This document shows positions 27,060-35,232 of a stretch of DNA of 64,000 nucleotides, piece by piece (the first letter of the stretch is position 1; each line of letters opens with the position of its first letter). The DNA comes from Bradyrhizobiaceae bacterium (GTDB taxonomy: Bacteria; Bacteroidota; Ignavibacteria; Kapaibacteriales; Kapaibacteriaceae): NCBI GenBank assembly GCA_024103135.1, contig JAGFIZ010000089.1, forward strand, positions 22,972-86,971. Direction: 5' to 3'. The position numbers and the translations under genes were made by a program. The notes below the pieces were generated by a model. It was not told the origin of the DNA, did not search any database, and saw nothing but the letters and a program-made list of their open reading frames with translations.

Positions 27060-27569
27060 ATGAAGAGACATTCAATCACCGTTACAGCACGCTGTGCGTA
27101 CGTTGGCAAGAACGGTCGCTGTACTCGCGACACCAGCATCACTCATCCATATTGCGGAAAGCACACCCGTGAGGTGTTGGGCGTACGCGTTGCCAAGAGC
27201 ACCGTCCCCATGGCCGGCAGAGGACTCTTTGCCGAGCGCGACTTCAAGAAGGGTGAGTACATTGCCCAATACGGCGGCGAAATCCTCACCACGGAGCAGT
27301 ACGACAAGCGCTATGCCGATGATGCCATGGGTGCCTATGGCGTTCAACTTGATGCAGACCGCGTGATAGATGCCCGAAAGACGTCAGCCGGCGTGGCCCG
27401 CTATGCCTGTGATTACCATGGGTCGAAGCGCAAACCCAACGCAGAGTATGTAGCCGACGACGAAAAGGACGAAGTCTGGGTGGTTGCCACAAGAGCAATC
27501 AAGAAGGGCGATGAAATCCTTACCGACTATGGCGACGACATGCACCGTGCCATGGGTCTTGGGGTGTAA
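27060..27569 (+). CDS. SET-domain protein with N-terminal Cys/His cluster
   Basis: 169 residues from ATG 27060. Residues about 10-35 have a C-x7-C-x8-H-x2-C-x2-H pattern (CAYVG, CTRD, HPYCGKH) that may bind zinc. Residues about 45-160 are a SET domain: GRGLFAERDFKKGEYI, YGGEI, and the terminal EILTDYGDD. The usual NHSC-type motif is changed to YACDYHGSKRKPN, so catalytic activity is uncertain. SET proteins methylate protein lysines. No SD is visible, and a terminator lies directly upstream. ATG 27042 is an alternative start but falls in that terminator. Confidence 0.75.
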   Translation: MKRHSITVTARCAYVGKNGRCTRDTSITHPYCGKHTREVLGVRVAKSTVPMAGRGLFAERDFKKGEYIAQYGGEILTTEQYDKRYADDAMGAYGVQLDADRVIDARKTSAGVARYACDYHGSKRKPNAEYVADDEKDEVWVVATRAIKKGDEILTDYGDDMHRAMGLGV

Positions 27570-27689
27570 GGGGCTAGGTAACGGCGATCCCGTAGGCACA
27601 TCCAGCCACATGGTGGAGTCCTGCCGAAGCATTCGTTGACTGGTTGTCGTTGCGTAGTTTTGTCCTCTCACAATTTTCATCGGTGAACC

Positions 27690-28340
27690 ATGGCAGCTAT
27701 GTTCGTTTCGAACAAGGACGAGACCATACCCTTGTTCAAAAACCCTGTTCTTGAGTATTTCTCGCACATCCATCCAGCAACGCCAGTTGTCGTGTATGGT
27801 CCTGTTGTCCTGGTCATGCTCTGGCTTGCCGTCACATCCACATCCGTTCTGGCTACGATTGGTGTTTTCCTGGCGGGCGTTCTTATGTGGACGTTTACGG
27901 AATACTCCATTCATCGATTTGCCTTCCATATTCATCCAAAGTCAGAGCGAGGAAAGCGCATACATTTTCTCGTCCACGGCATCCATCATGACTACCCACG
28001 TGACTCGACGCGTCTGGTGATGCCCCTCCTGGTGAGCGTACCTCTCGCAACGCTCTTCTACTTTGCCTTCTATGCCATTATGTGGCCTCATCACTACGCC
28101 ATGTTTGCCGGTTTTGTGTTTGGGTACGTGTCGTATGACACCATCCACTATGCCACGCATCACTGGCCAATGAAGTCGCGAGCAGCACGCTTTATCAAGG
28201 AATACCACATGAAGCACCACTATGTGGACGATAACACCGCTTACGGTGTAAGCAATCCGCTGTGGGACTACGTGTTCAACACCGTGCCTGAATGGGTCCG
28301 CACCCGCAAGGCCAAAAAACGTGCCGCACCTCCGGTTTAA
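27690..28340 (+). CDS. Fatty acid hydroxylase / sterol desaturase family protein
   Basis: 216 residues with about four membrane helices and the diiron histidine boxes of the FA2H/Scs7 branch: EYSIHRFAFH, HFLVHGIHHDYP, HYATHH, and EYHMKHHYVDDNTAYGVSNPLWD. It probably 2-hydroxylates fatty acyl chains in sphingolipids or lipid A-like lipids, in the inner membrane. It stands alone on the plus strand, 120 bp after the SET gene, and nuoC follows at 39 bp. Confidence 0.9.
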   Translation: MAAMFVSNKDETIPLFKNPVLEYFSHIHPATPVVVYGPVVLVMLWLAVTSTSVLATIGVFLAGVLMWTFTEYSIHRFAFHIHPKSERGKRIHFLVHGIHHDYPRDSTRLVMPLLVSVPLATLFYFAFYAIMWPHHYAMFAGFVFGYVSYDTIHYATHHWPMKSRAARFIKEYHMKHHYVDDNTAYGVSNPLWDYVFNTVPEWVRTRKAKKRAAPPV

Positions 28341-28379
28341 TCTGGTTGCCCTATACTTGCAGATTCCTAGAGACACACT

Positions 28380-28892
28380 ATGAGCACAACCTTCGAAACC
28401 ATCATCGCTGTTGCCAAGGCCGTAACGCCAAACGTTACTCCGGTAGAGCATCACGGAGATCTCACGATCCACGTAGATCGTGATCACTTTATGGATGTAT
28501 TGGCAGAACTGCGAGACAATCCACGGACGAAGTTCAACATGCTCGTAGACATTACGGCGGTCGACAAGAATACCTCGCCAGACAGGTATGACGTCGTGTA
28601 CTTCCTGCTCTCGCTAGAGTTCAGTCACCGTGTGCGAATCAAGGTCGGCGTCCGCGACGACCGAATGGAGCTCCCTACCGTAGTTGAGATCTGGGAAAGT
28701 GCCAATTGGTATGAGCGCGAAACGTACGACATGTACGGCATCACCTTCGAAGGGCACCCCGACATGCGTCGGTTCTATATGCCAGAAGACTTCATGGATG
28801 CCGACGGAACGCAGCTCTACCCACTACGGAAGGACTTCCCGCTAATGGGAATCCCTGGAAGCTTGCCGCTCCCTCCGAAGGAAGAAATCTAA
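28380..28892 (+). CDS. nuoC: NADH-quinone oxidoreductase subunit C (30 kDa family)
   Basis: 170 residues with the family signature WYERETYDMYGI, then FEGHPDMRRFYMPEDF and YPLRKDFPL. NuoC sits in the peripheral arm of respiratory complex I with NuoD. Here it stands alone: the next gene is on the opposite strand and no nuoB or nuoD is seen. The rest of the complex must be elsewhere, or this copy belongs to a related hydrogenase or F420-type complex. The N-terminus is typical (NMLVDITAVD). Confidence 0.92.
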   Translation: MSTTFETIIAVAKAVTPNVTPVEHHGDLTIHVDRDHFMDVLAELRDNPRTKFNMLVDITAVDKNTSPDRYDVVYFLLSLEFSHRVRIKVGVRDDRMELPTVVEIWESANWYERETYDMYGITFEGHPDMRRFYMPEDFMDADGTQLYPLRKDFPLMGIPGSLPLPPKEEI

Positions 28893-28945
28893 ACGCTGTT
28901 GATGGGGTGATGTCGGGTTCTGCACTACGTACAACCGATGTGCAG

Positions 28946-29290
28946 TTACCCCTCGCTAAGCCATGCTACGGCTGACTGTACGTCGGGCTTGAATTCGAAA
29001 AGCTCCGATAGTCGCGATACTTCGAACAGACTCCGTACCTGATCCTGTACACCAACGAGGATCAGGAAGCCCTCGTTTTCATTCATCTGTCGGTTGGCCA
29101 GCAGGAGCGACGAAAGGCCCTGCGAATCACAAAGCTGCACCATCGACAGATCAATGATCAACGCCTTGACGTGGGGCTGACAAATGATAAGCAGCTCACT
29201 CTTGACATCTGGAGCAACGGATGCGTCGAGCAACGGTTCCTTGAGGGTGAAGATGACGAGTTCGTCGTCCTGATCAACTGAAAATCGCAT
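28946..29290 (-). CDS. STAS-domain protein (anti-sigma factor antagonist-like)
   Basis: 114 residues from ATG at 29288-29290 (MRFSVDQDDELV). The longer open frame upstream overlaps the glycosyltransferase and is not protein-like. The STAS motif LIIDLSMVQLCDSQGLSSLL has the DSxG phosphorylatable Ser. Such proteins bind anti-sigma kinases and release sigma factors, or act as regulators in partner-switch systems. No kinase or phosphatase is adjacent. It is divergent from the GT9 gene across 46 bp. Confidence 0.85.
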   Translation of the reverse strand: MRFSVDQDDELVIFTLKEPLLDASVAPDVKSELLIICQPHVKALIIDLSMVQLCDSQGLSSLLLANRQMNENEGFLILVGVQDQVRSLFEVSRLSELFEFKPDVQSAVAWLSEG

Positions 29291-29336
29291 GGGCTTTTTG
29301 TAATGGTTGTTGGCGCAAAGATCGCAATTTCGTGGA

Positions 29337-30425
29337 ATGATCGGTAGGCATGCTTCGAAAATTGTCAGCCCGCGCTCCATCCTCGTCATCCGACTTAGTT
29401 CACTTGGCGACGTCATCCTCAGTACCCCTATCGTTCGGCAGCTCCAGCGTACCTTCCCCGACGCCATCCTCGATGTGGTTGTCAACGAGCGCTTCAGCGA
29501 GGTGTATGCACACAATCCGCGCGTGCGCACGGTGTGGCCTGCTCTGGTGAGTACGACGGTGGACGGTGAGATGGATGCACAAAAGCTTGCGATGAAGGAA
29601 AGCGTGCCTGGTGGACGTTACGATCTTGTCGTCGACCTACAACGCAATGTGCAAAGTGCCACCATCCGACACGGGCTTGGTGACGTCATCGTCAAGTATC
29701 CAAAGTTTCGGATGCAGAAGCTGGCCATGGTTTACCTCAAGCGCTTCCCTGATGTCACGACGAGTATTGTGGATCGCTACCGCATGCCATTGGAAGGACT
29801 ACCGCTGGTGATGGATACCGAAGGACCGGAAGTCTGGCTTGCTTCGGAGCGTGCGCAGGGCGTCTATGCGCCCCGACGCAGCCCCCTTCCGTCGTATGGC
29901 AACTCACCGAATACGACCTCTCTTTCTGGCATGCGTGTTGTTATTGCACCAGGAGCCAAACATGCAACCAAACGATGGCCACCACTCTACGTCGCAGAGC
30001 TATGCAAGATGCTCGTTGGGGAGGGGGCTATGGTTTCGTTGGTCGGTGGTCCTGCCGATGTTGAGCTCTGCAACACCATCGTCAACGCAGCGAATGTGGA
30101 CATTGCGAGACATGACGGTGCTACGTCGCTTGAGCAAACCATACATGCACTCGACGCTGCCGATGTACTTGTAACCAACGATAGCGGAGTCATGCACCTT
30201 GGTGCATCACGACGAATACCAACGGTGGCAGTGTTTGGTTCTACGGTCAAGGAACTTGGTTTTGCGCCGTATGGAACTAGGCATGTTGTGGTAGAACACG
30301 ATATTGCATGCAGACCCTGCTCGCACATCGGCAGATCGGCATGTCCGAAGAAGCACTTTAATTGCATGGTTCAGATCAAACCCATCATGGTTCGCGAAGC
30401 CATTGGAACACTTCTAGGAAGGTAG
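29337..30425 (+). CDS. Heptosyltransferase-like glycosyltransferase family 9
   Basis: About 362 residues from ATG 29337 (a TTG at 29307 is possible). The N-terminal motif ILVIRLSSLGDVILSTP is diagnostic of GT9. The C-terminal half has PGAKHATKRWPP, LVGGPAD and LVTNDSGVMHLGA, followed by a Cys-rich segment (CRPCSHIGRSACPKKHFNC). It probably adds ADP-heptose or a related sugar to the LPS core, at the inner membrane. The adjoining oxidoreductase starts 1 bp after its stop, so the two are cotranscribed. Confidence 0.88.
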   Translation: MIGRHASKIVSPRSILVIRLSSLGDVILSTPIVRQLQRTFPDAILDVVVNERFSEVYAHNPRVRTVWPALVSTTVDGEMDAQKLAMKESVPGGRYDLVVDLQRNVQSATIRHGLGDVIVKYPKFRMQKLAMVYLKRFPDVTTSIVDRYRMPLEGLPLVMDTEGPEVWLASERAQGVYAPRRSPLPSYGNSPNTTSLSGMRVVIAPGAKHATKRWPPLYVAELCKMLVGEGAMVSLVGGPADVELCNTIVNAANVDIARHDGATSLEQTIHALDAADVLVTNDSGVMHLGASRRIPTVAVFGSTVKELGFAPYGTRHVVVEHDIACRPCSHIGRSACPKKHFNCMVQIKPIMVREAIGTLLGR

Positions 30426-30426
30426 C

Positions 30427-31425
30427 ATGACAAACATTTTGCTCGTAGGCGCTGGCAACATTGCACAGAGTATTCACCTGCCGATTCTCACATCGATTGC
30501 TGGAGTACAGGTGATCGGCATTGTCGACAAGCAGATTGCGAAGGCAAAGATTGTTGCCGAGAAGTATGGTGTGCCCAATGCTTATCGTTCCATTGCCGAG
30601 GCCGTCAAGCAAGCCGAGGTTCACGGTGCCGTAATCACCAGTAGTACCGACGCTCATGCGGAGAATGCCCTTGAATGTATTGCTGCTGGTCTGCACGTGT
30701 TTATCGAACGTCCAGCCGCACGTACACTAGCCGAGACGCAGCAGATACAGAATGCTGCAGCCGACAAGGATGTTCAAGTGATGATTGGCATGAACCATCG
30801 CTTCCGTCCCGACGTTGTCCGCATGAAGAATGCCGTCTCCCGAGGCGAAATCGGTCAAGTGTTCTACGCCAAGGTCGGATGGGTCAAACAACGCAGCAAC
30901 GATGCGCGCTGGTCTAGTGTGGTCGACAAGAGCGGTGGCGGCGTACTCATGGATCTTGGTGTGAGTTTGATTGACCTCATGCTTCACGTTTTCGAGAAGG
31001 ATCGGGTACGCAGCGTCGTTGCAAACAGCTATCATCACGAGACGAAGTCCGTCGAAGACATCGTGATTTCCATGATTCAATTTGAATCAGGCAGTGTTGC
31101 TACGCTCGAAACAAGCTGGAGCCTGATGCGTGCCGAAGACTTGTTCTATTGTAACGTGTTCGGCAAGAAGGGTAGTGCCTACATCAATCCGTACAAGCTC
31201 GTCAAGCGCGTTGGCTCAGGATTTACAACAACACAATCACCACAACAGAAGCCGCAGGCATCGGCCTACAGGAAGTCCTACGAAGCAGAGCTCAAGCACT
31301 TTGCCTCGTCGATACGCGGTATCATTCCGTTGGTGAGTACGATCGACGAAGCGGTGGAGCGCATGAAGGTCATCGAGGCCATGTATGCCAGTGCTGAACT
31401 CAATCGTGAGATTGTCATCCCGTAG
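30427..31425 (+). CDS. Gfo/Idh/MocA family oxidoreductase
   Basis: 332 residues. The N-terminal Rossmann motif is LLVGAGNIAQSIHLP, and the C-terminal domain starts around GMNHRFRPDVV. The family's catalytic EKP is ERP here (FIERPAARTL), so the Lys is replaced. Members oxidise or reduce sugars or cyclitols with NAD(P). Placement directly after the GT9 gene suggests a role in making a surface sugar. It could be an inactive or altered-specificity member. Confidence 0.88.
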   Translation: MTNILLVGAGNIAQSIHLPILTSIAGVQVIGIVDKQIAKAKIVAEKYGVPNAYRSIAEAVKQAEVHGAVITSSTDAHAENALECIAAGLHVFIERPAARTLAETQQIQNAAADKDVQVMIGMNHRFRPDVVRMKNAVSRGEIGQVFYAKVGWVKQRSNDARWSSVVDKSGGGVLMDLGVSLIDLMLHVFEKDRVRSVVANSYHHETKSVEDIVISMIQFESGSVATLETSWSLMRAEDLFYCNVFGKKGSAYINPYKLVKRVGSGFTTTQSPQQKPQASAYRKSYEAELKHFASSIRGIIPLVSTIDEAVERMKVIEAMYASAELNREIVIP

Positions 31426-31653
31426 TCAGCACCGTCGGTGTCGGCAGACGTCATCACCGTCACGTGCCTTACGGCATACAACAGTTTGTTCGTACTTGCA
31501 ACAGGCGTGAATAACTCGTCAGGCAGTTGGGCATAAGTGTTGTATTTCTTTGCTCCTCCGGTAAGTCACGTTTTACGTAGGTTGCACACGGCTTGCACGG
31601 AGGGTTGGATGTAGCTGCAAGCCGTCTTTCTCCGAAACTCAACGTTTACTAGC

Positions 31654-33099
31654 ATGGCATCTACGACATCTCCAGAGGCGTCGGCTCGCGCTCGCGTGCT
31701 CGCCATTGAAACACCGGCAGGACGGGTTCCGCCGCATAGTACCGAGGCAGAGATTGCCGTTCTTGGTGCCATGTTGTTGGATAGGGAAGCCGTAGGTAAG
31801 GTGCTGGAAGTGCTCGATGCCGAGTGTTTCTATCATGAGAAGCATCAGGTAATCTTCAAGACCATGCTGGGAATGTTCGAGCGGGGGATTACGATCGACC
31901 TGATCACCATCACCAACGAACTACAACGGTCGGGTCTGCTGGACGTTGTCGGAGGTTCCTACGCTCTCACCGAGATCAGCCTCAACACTGTTTCTGCTGC
32001 CAACGTTGAGCATCATGCTCGTATCGTCCTTGAACGGTTCCTGAAGCGTAAGCTCATCAGTGTTGCGGCAACCATCGTCAACGATGCTTTCGACGACACT
32101 ACGGATGCGCTGGAAGAAGTCGACCGCGCCGAGCAAAAGATCTTCGAAGTAGCAGAGCGACGCACCCGCAGGTCGTACTCCGACATGCGCAAGCTTACCA
32201 AGACGGCAATCGAGCGCATCGTCGAAATGGCCGACGGCTCGAACGATGGCATCACTGGCGTGCCTTCGGGCTTTGTCCGCATTGACGAGCTGCTCACAGG
32301 ATTTCAGCCGAGCGACCTGATCATTCTTGCCGCTAGGCCTTCGATGGGCAAGACGGCCTTCGGACTTTCGATCGCTCGCAATGCTGCGCGTGAGGGTAAG
32401 GCCGTGGGCATCTTCTCGCTTGAAATGGCCGCTCACCAGCTGGTGTTACGTCTCATCAGCTCGGATTCGGGGATCGGGTTGCAGGCACTGCGATCGGGTA
32501 GGATGGACAGCAAGCAAGTGCAGGAGGTTATTCGGAAGGTCGACTCGTTGATGAATGCCAAGATGTACATCGACGATAGTGCAGGCCTTACACCCGTGGA
32601 GTTTCGCGCCAAGTGCCGCCGAATGAAGGCAGAACATAACGTGGACCTTATCGTCGTGGACTACCTGCAGTTGATGCACGTACCCAAGGCAGAAAGTCGC
32701 GAACGAGAAATCTCGATCATCTCGCACACGTTGAAAGCCGTTGCCAAGGAGCTCAACGTGCCCGTCATTGCACTCTCCCAGCTCAATCGTTCGGTTGAAG
32801 GTCGGAGCGACAAGCGTCCGATGCTCTCCGACCTGCGCGAGTCCGGTTCCATTGAACAGGATGCCGACGTGGTCATGTTCATCCACCGACCAGAGTACTA
32901 CAAGCTCACGACGTTCGAAGATGGTCGGTCTACCGAGAACATCGCCGAGATCATCATCGGTAAGCAGCGGAACGGTCCGACTGGTGACGTGCGCCTGTTC
33001 TACAAGAAGGAACATGCGTCATTCCACGACCTCACCTACAACTACGAGGATTTCGACAGTCAACCTGACGCCCCCTACCAAAATCCTCCGGGTTTTTGA
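31654..33099 (+). CDS. dnaB: Replicative DNA helicase DnaB
   Basis: 481 residues. The N-terminal primase-binding domain (about 25-150) starts with PHSTEAEIAVLGAMLLD, and the RecA-like helicase domain has Walker A RPSMGKT at 228-234, then IVVDYLQLM and the LSQLNRSVEGR segment. The ring helicase unwinds DNA at replication forks. The ATG at 31654 follows a 228-bp non-coding stretch in which I found no clear signal. No intein interrupts the Walker or C-terminal motifs. Confidence 0.97.
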   Translation: MASTTSPEASARARVLAIETPAGRVPPHSTEAEIAVLGAMLLDREAVGKVLEVLDAECFYHEKHQVIFKTMLGMFERGITIDLITITNELQRSGLLDVVGGSYALTEISLNTVSAANVEHHARIVLERFLKRKLISVAATIVNDAFDDTTDALEEVDRAEQKIFEVAERRTRRSYSDMRKLTKTAIERIVEMADGSNDGITGVPSGFVRIDELLTGFQPSDLIILAARPSMGKTAFGLSIARNAAREGKAVGIFSLEMAAHQLVLRLISSDSGIGLQALRSGRMDSKQVQEVIRKVDSLMNAKMYIDDSAGLTPVEFRAKCRRMKAEHNVDLIVVDYLQLMHVPKAESREREISIISHTLKAVAKELNVPVIALSQLNRSVEGRSDKRPMLSDLRESGSIEQDADVVMFIHRPEYYKLTTFEDGRSTENIAEIIIGKQRNGPTGDVRLFYKKEHASFHDLTYNYEDFDSQPDAPYQNPPGF

Positions 33100-33177
33100 C
33101 GCCGTCACGACGCTGCTGTTACGCTAGGTCGGACTGAATTCGTACTTTCCCGTCAGGATCAATCAGGGGAATGATCG

Positions 33178-35232
33178 ATGAGGGATTCGGGTAGTCTACC
33201 ATTGTGGGTCGCGTTACTGTTTCTTGTTGGCGCGACCATGATTCAAGCTCAAACCGATAGCTTGGTTCTGCTCTCACCTACGGGCGGCGAAAAGCTTTAC
33301 ACCAATCGCGACAGTACGGTTACGATTCGATGGAGCGGCGTACCAGATACGCTGCAGGTGCGCATCGAATGGTCGGATGACGGGCGAAACTGGCACGTCA
33401 TCGCCGATAGTGCACAAGGGTTGCGGTATACGTGGACGATTGCAGGTATGCCCATCAGCAGCACGTATCGCATCCGTGTGTTGCAGGCACGGGCGCCGCA
33501 AGGTTCGGACAATGCCGTGTATACTGGACATCAAGCGGTAGTTGCCGAAGGTGCATGGTCGCCTTCCTCCGATCGTGTGATTACCGTTAGTGCAACTCCA
33601 GACATTTGGGAAGCAAGGATTGGTGGGTCAACACCGCTGCTGTCGTTAACGTCAAAGCGACAGATGCTTTCGGAAGTGCGATGGACGTCCGACTCAAGCA
33701 AGGTGTTTCTGCTGGGTCCGCTTGCCGCTGGACTATCGATCTACACCATGGCCGACAATGCACAGGCATGGCAATATGATTGTGCATGCGAGCAGTTTGA
33801 TATGGAGGTCAACAAGACAGGATCACGATTTGTCCTCGCTGGTCTTCGGAAGATTCTGTTGTTCGACTATCCAAACACAACGCCAACCAGGGAGATTGTG
33901 TCGACGACTGATGTGCTCGACGTGGCAATGGACTCGTCAGAAACACACATCCTTGTCTGCGCCGATCAAGCATCTGTCTATCCCGTCGTGGGCGGACTCC
34001 CCGTTGTCTTCCGTAAGCACTCTTCAGGCGTCCTCCGTGGCGCCTTCCATCCAAACGGTAAGCTCGTGGTAACCATCGGTGGTGATGCTACCATTCGACT
34101 GTGGGATGCAACCACGGGTGTCGAACAATGGGTTGCGCAAGACCCCAAGGAAGGTGTCCGCTCCGTTGCCTTCTCGCCCGACGGTTCGATGATTGCCGTA
34201 GGGATGAGCGACAGCACGGTCACCGTATGGAATACGGCCGACGGCACGCTTCGCGATCGGTTTGCAAACATCGCTGGTGCCGTGACCTCCGTGGAATGGG
34301 CTGTGCAGGGCGATAGGATTGTAACATCCGGCGAGGACAATGTTGCTCATGTGTTGAGCGTTGTCGATCACAAACGCATCAACACCCTGTCGCATCAGAA
34401 CGATGTTACGAGTGCACACTGGAGTCCTGATGGCTCCACCGTTCTCACAACATCCATGGACGGTACTGCCCGCACCTGGCGCATTTCTGAAATCGTCATC
34501 CAGGCCGACACGAGCGGAACCTTTTCCTACACGCCGCCTCCACCATCATTCGCACGGTTCCGCACCAGCGGTGGTACCGTTGCCATTGGCGACGAACTGA
34601 CTGTTGCGCTAACCATGGAAGCATCGAATGGTCTGCAGCTTTCCGACATCGACAGCGTACAGTTTATCCTTGGTTACGATGCCACGATGCTCTACAACCT
34701 CCAGTCCACCATACCCATCGTAAGCACCACCGACTCAGCACGCTATCGCATCATGACCCTTGCACCTGTCGTGTTACCGCGGGCCGATACAACGCTAGGC
34801 ACGCTTCGCTTCAAGGCAACGCTAGGCGTCGACTCGATCACATCACTACGATTCTCTGCAGCCAAGCAGATCGGACGAGAGCCAGGCATACGTGCAGAAA
34901 CGGTTGCCGACCAGATTACGGTGACGGGCATTTGCAGGGCGAACAACACACCACGTCTGTACAACCCGTTGGGTCTGCCCCTTTCCATCATCAAGAAGGA
35001 TGAAGGGGGCTTCGGACTACTCGAGCTCCACGTCGAAGAAGTGGGAAGCATACAGGTAAAGGCCTACACCGTTCAGGGTGAGTGTTGCTGGAGTACGATG
35101 CTTCATCGGAATGCTTCCGATCCCACGACGTTGACTCTTCCGCTTGAACACGGTTGTGCCGAACAAGTGCTCCTGCTTGTTGCAAGTACGGCGTCGCAGT
35201 CCTGCACACTTGTTGTGGAGGACGTACGATGA
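33178..35232 (+). CDS. Secreted WD40 beta-propeller protein with cohesin-like region and T9SS-like C-terminus
   Basis: 684 residues. AGGGGA at 33165-33170 is the ribosome site. A signal peptide (about 1-24, ending IQAQ) is followed by a FN3/Ig-like domain (about 30-110), a WD40-type propeller (about 115-440; LRGAFHPNGKLVVTIG, IRLWDATTG, VTVWNTADG), a PPPPS linker, a cohesin-like domain (about 460-575; FRTSGGTVAIGDELTV, QFILGYDATML) and a short C-terminal domain. It is probably exported by T9SS. The stop overlaps the ompA-type gene by ATGA, so the two are tightly coupled. Compare the giant protein at 58544. Confidence 0.83.
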   Translation: MRDSGSLPLWVALLFLVGATMIQAQTDSLVLLSPTGGEKLYTNRDSTVTIRWSGVPDTLQVRIEWSDDGRNWHVIADSAQGLRYTWTIAGMPISSTYRIRVLQARAPQGSDNAVYTGHQAVVAEGAWSPSSDRVITVSATPDIWEARIGGSTPLLSLTSKRQMLSEVRWTSDSSKVFLLGPLAAGLSIYTMADNAQAWQYDCACEQFDMEVNKTGSRFVLAGLRKILLFDYPNTTPTREIVSTTDVLDVAMDSSETHILVCADQASVYPVVGGLPVVFRKHSSGVLRGAFHPNGKLVVTIGGDATIRLWDATTGVEQWVAQDPKEGVRSVAFSPDGSMIAVGMSDSTVTVWNTADGTLRDRFANIAGAVTSVEWAVQGDRIVTSGEDNVAHVLSVVDHKRINTLSHQNDVTSAHWSPDGSTVLTTSMDGTARTWRISEIVIQADTSGTFSYTPPPPSFARFRTSGGTVAIGDELTVALTMEASNGLQLSDIDSVQFILGYDATMLYNLQSTIPIVSTTDSARYRIMTLAPVVLPRADTTLGTLRFKATLGVDSITSLRFSAAKQIGREPGIRAETVADQITVTGICRANNTPRLYNPLGLPLSIIKKDEGGFGLLELHVEEVGSIQVKAYTVQGECCWSTMLHRNASDPTTLTLPLEHGCAEQVLLLVASTASQSCTLVVEDVR

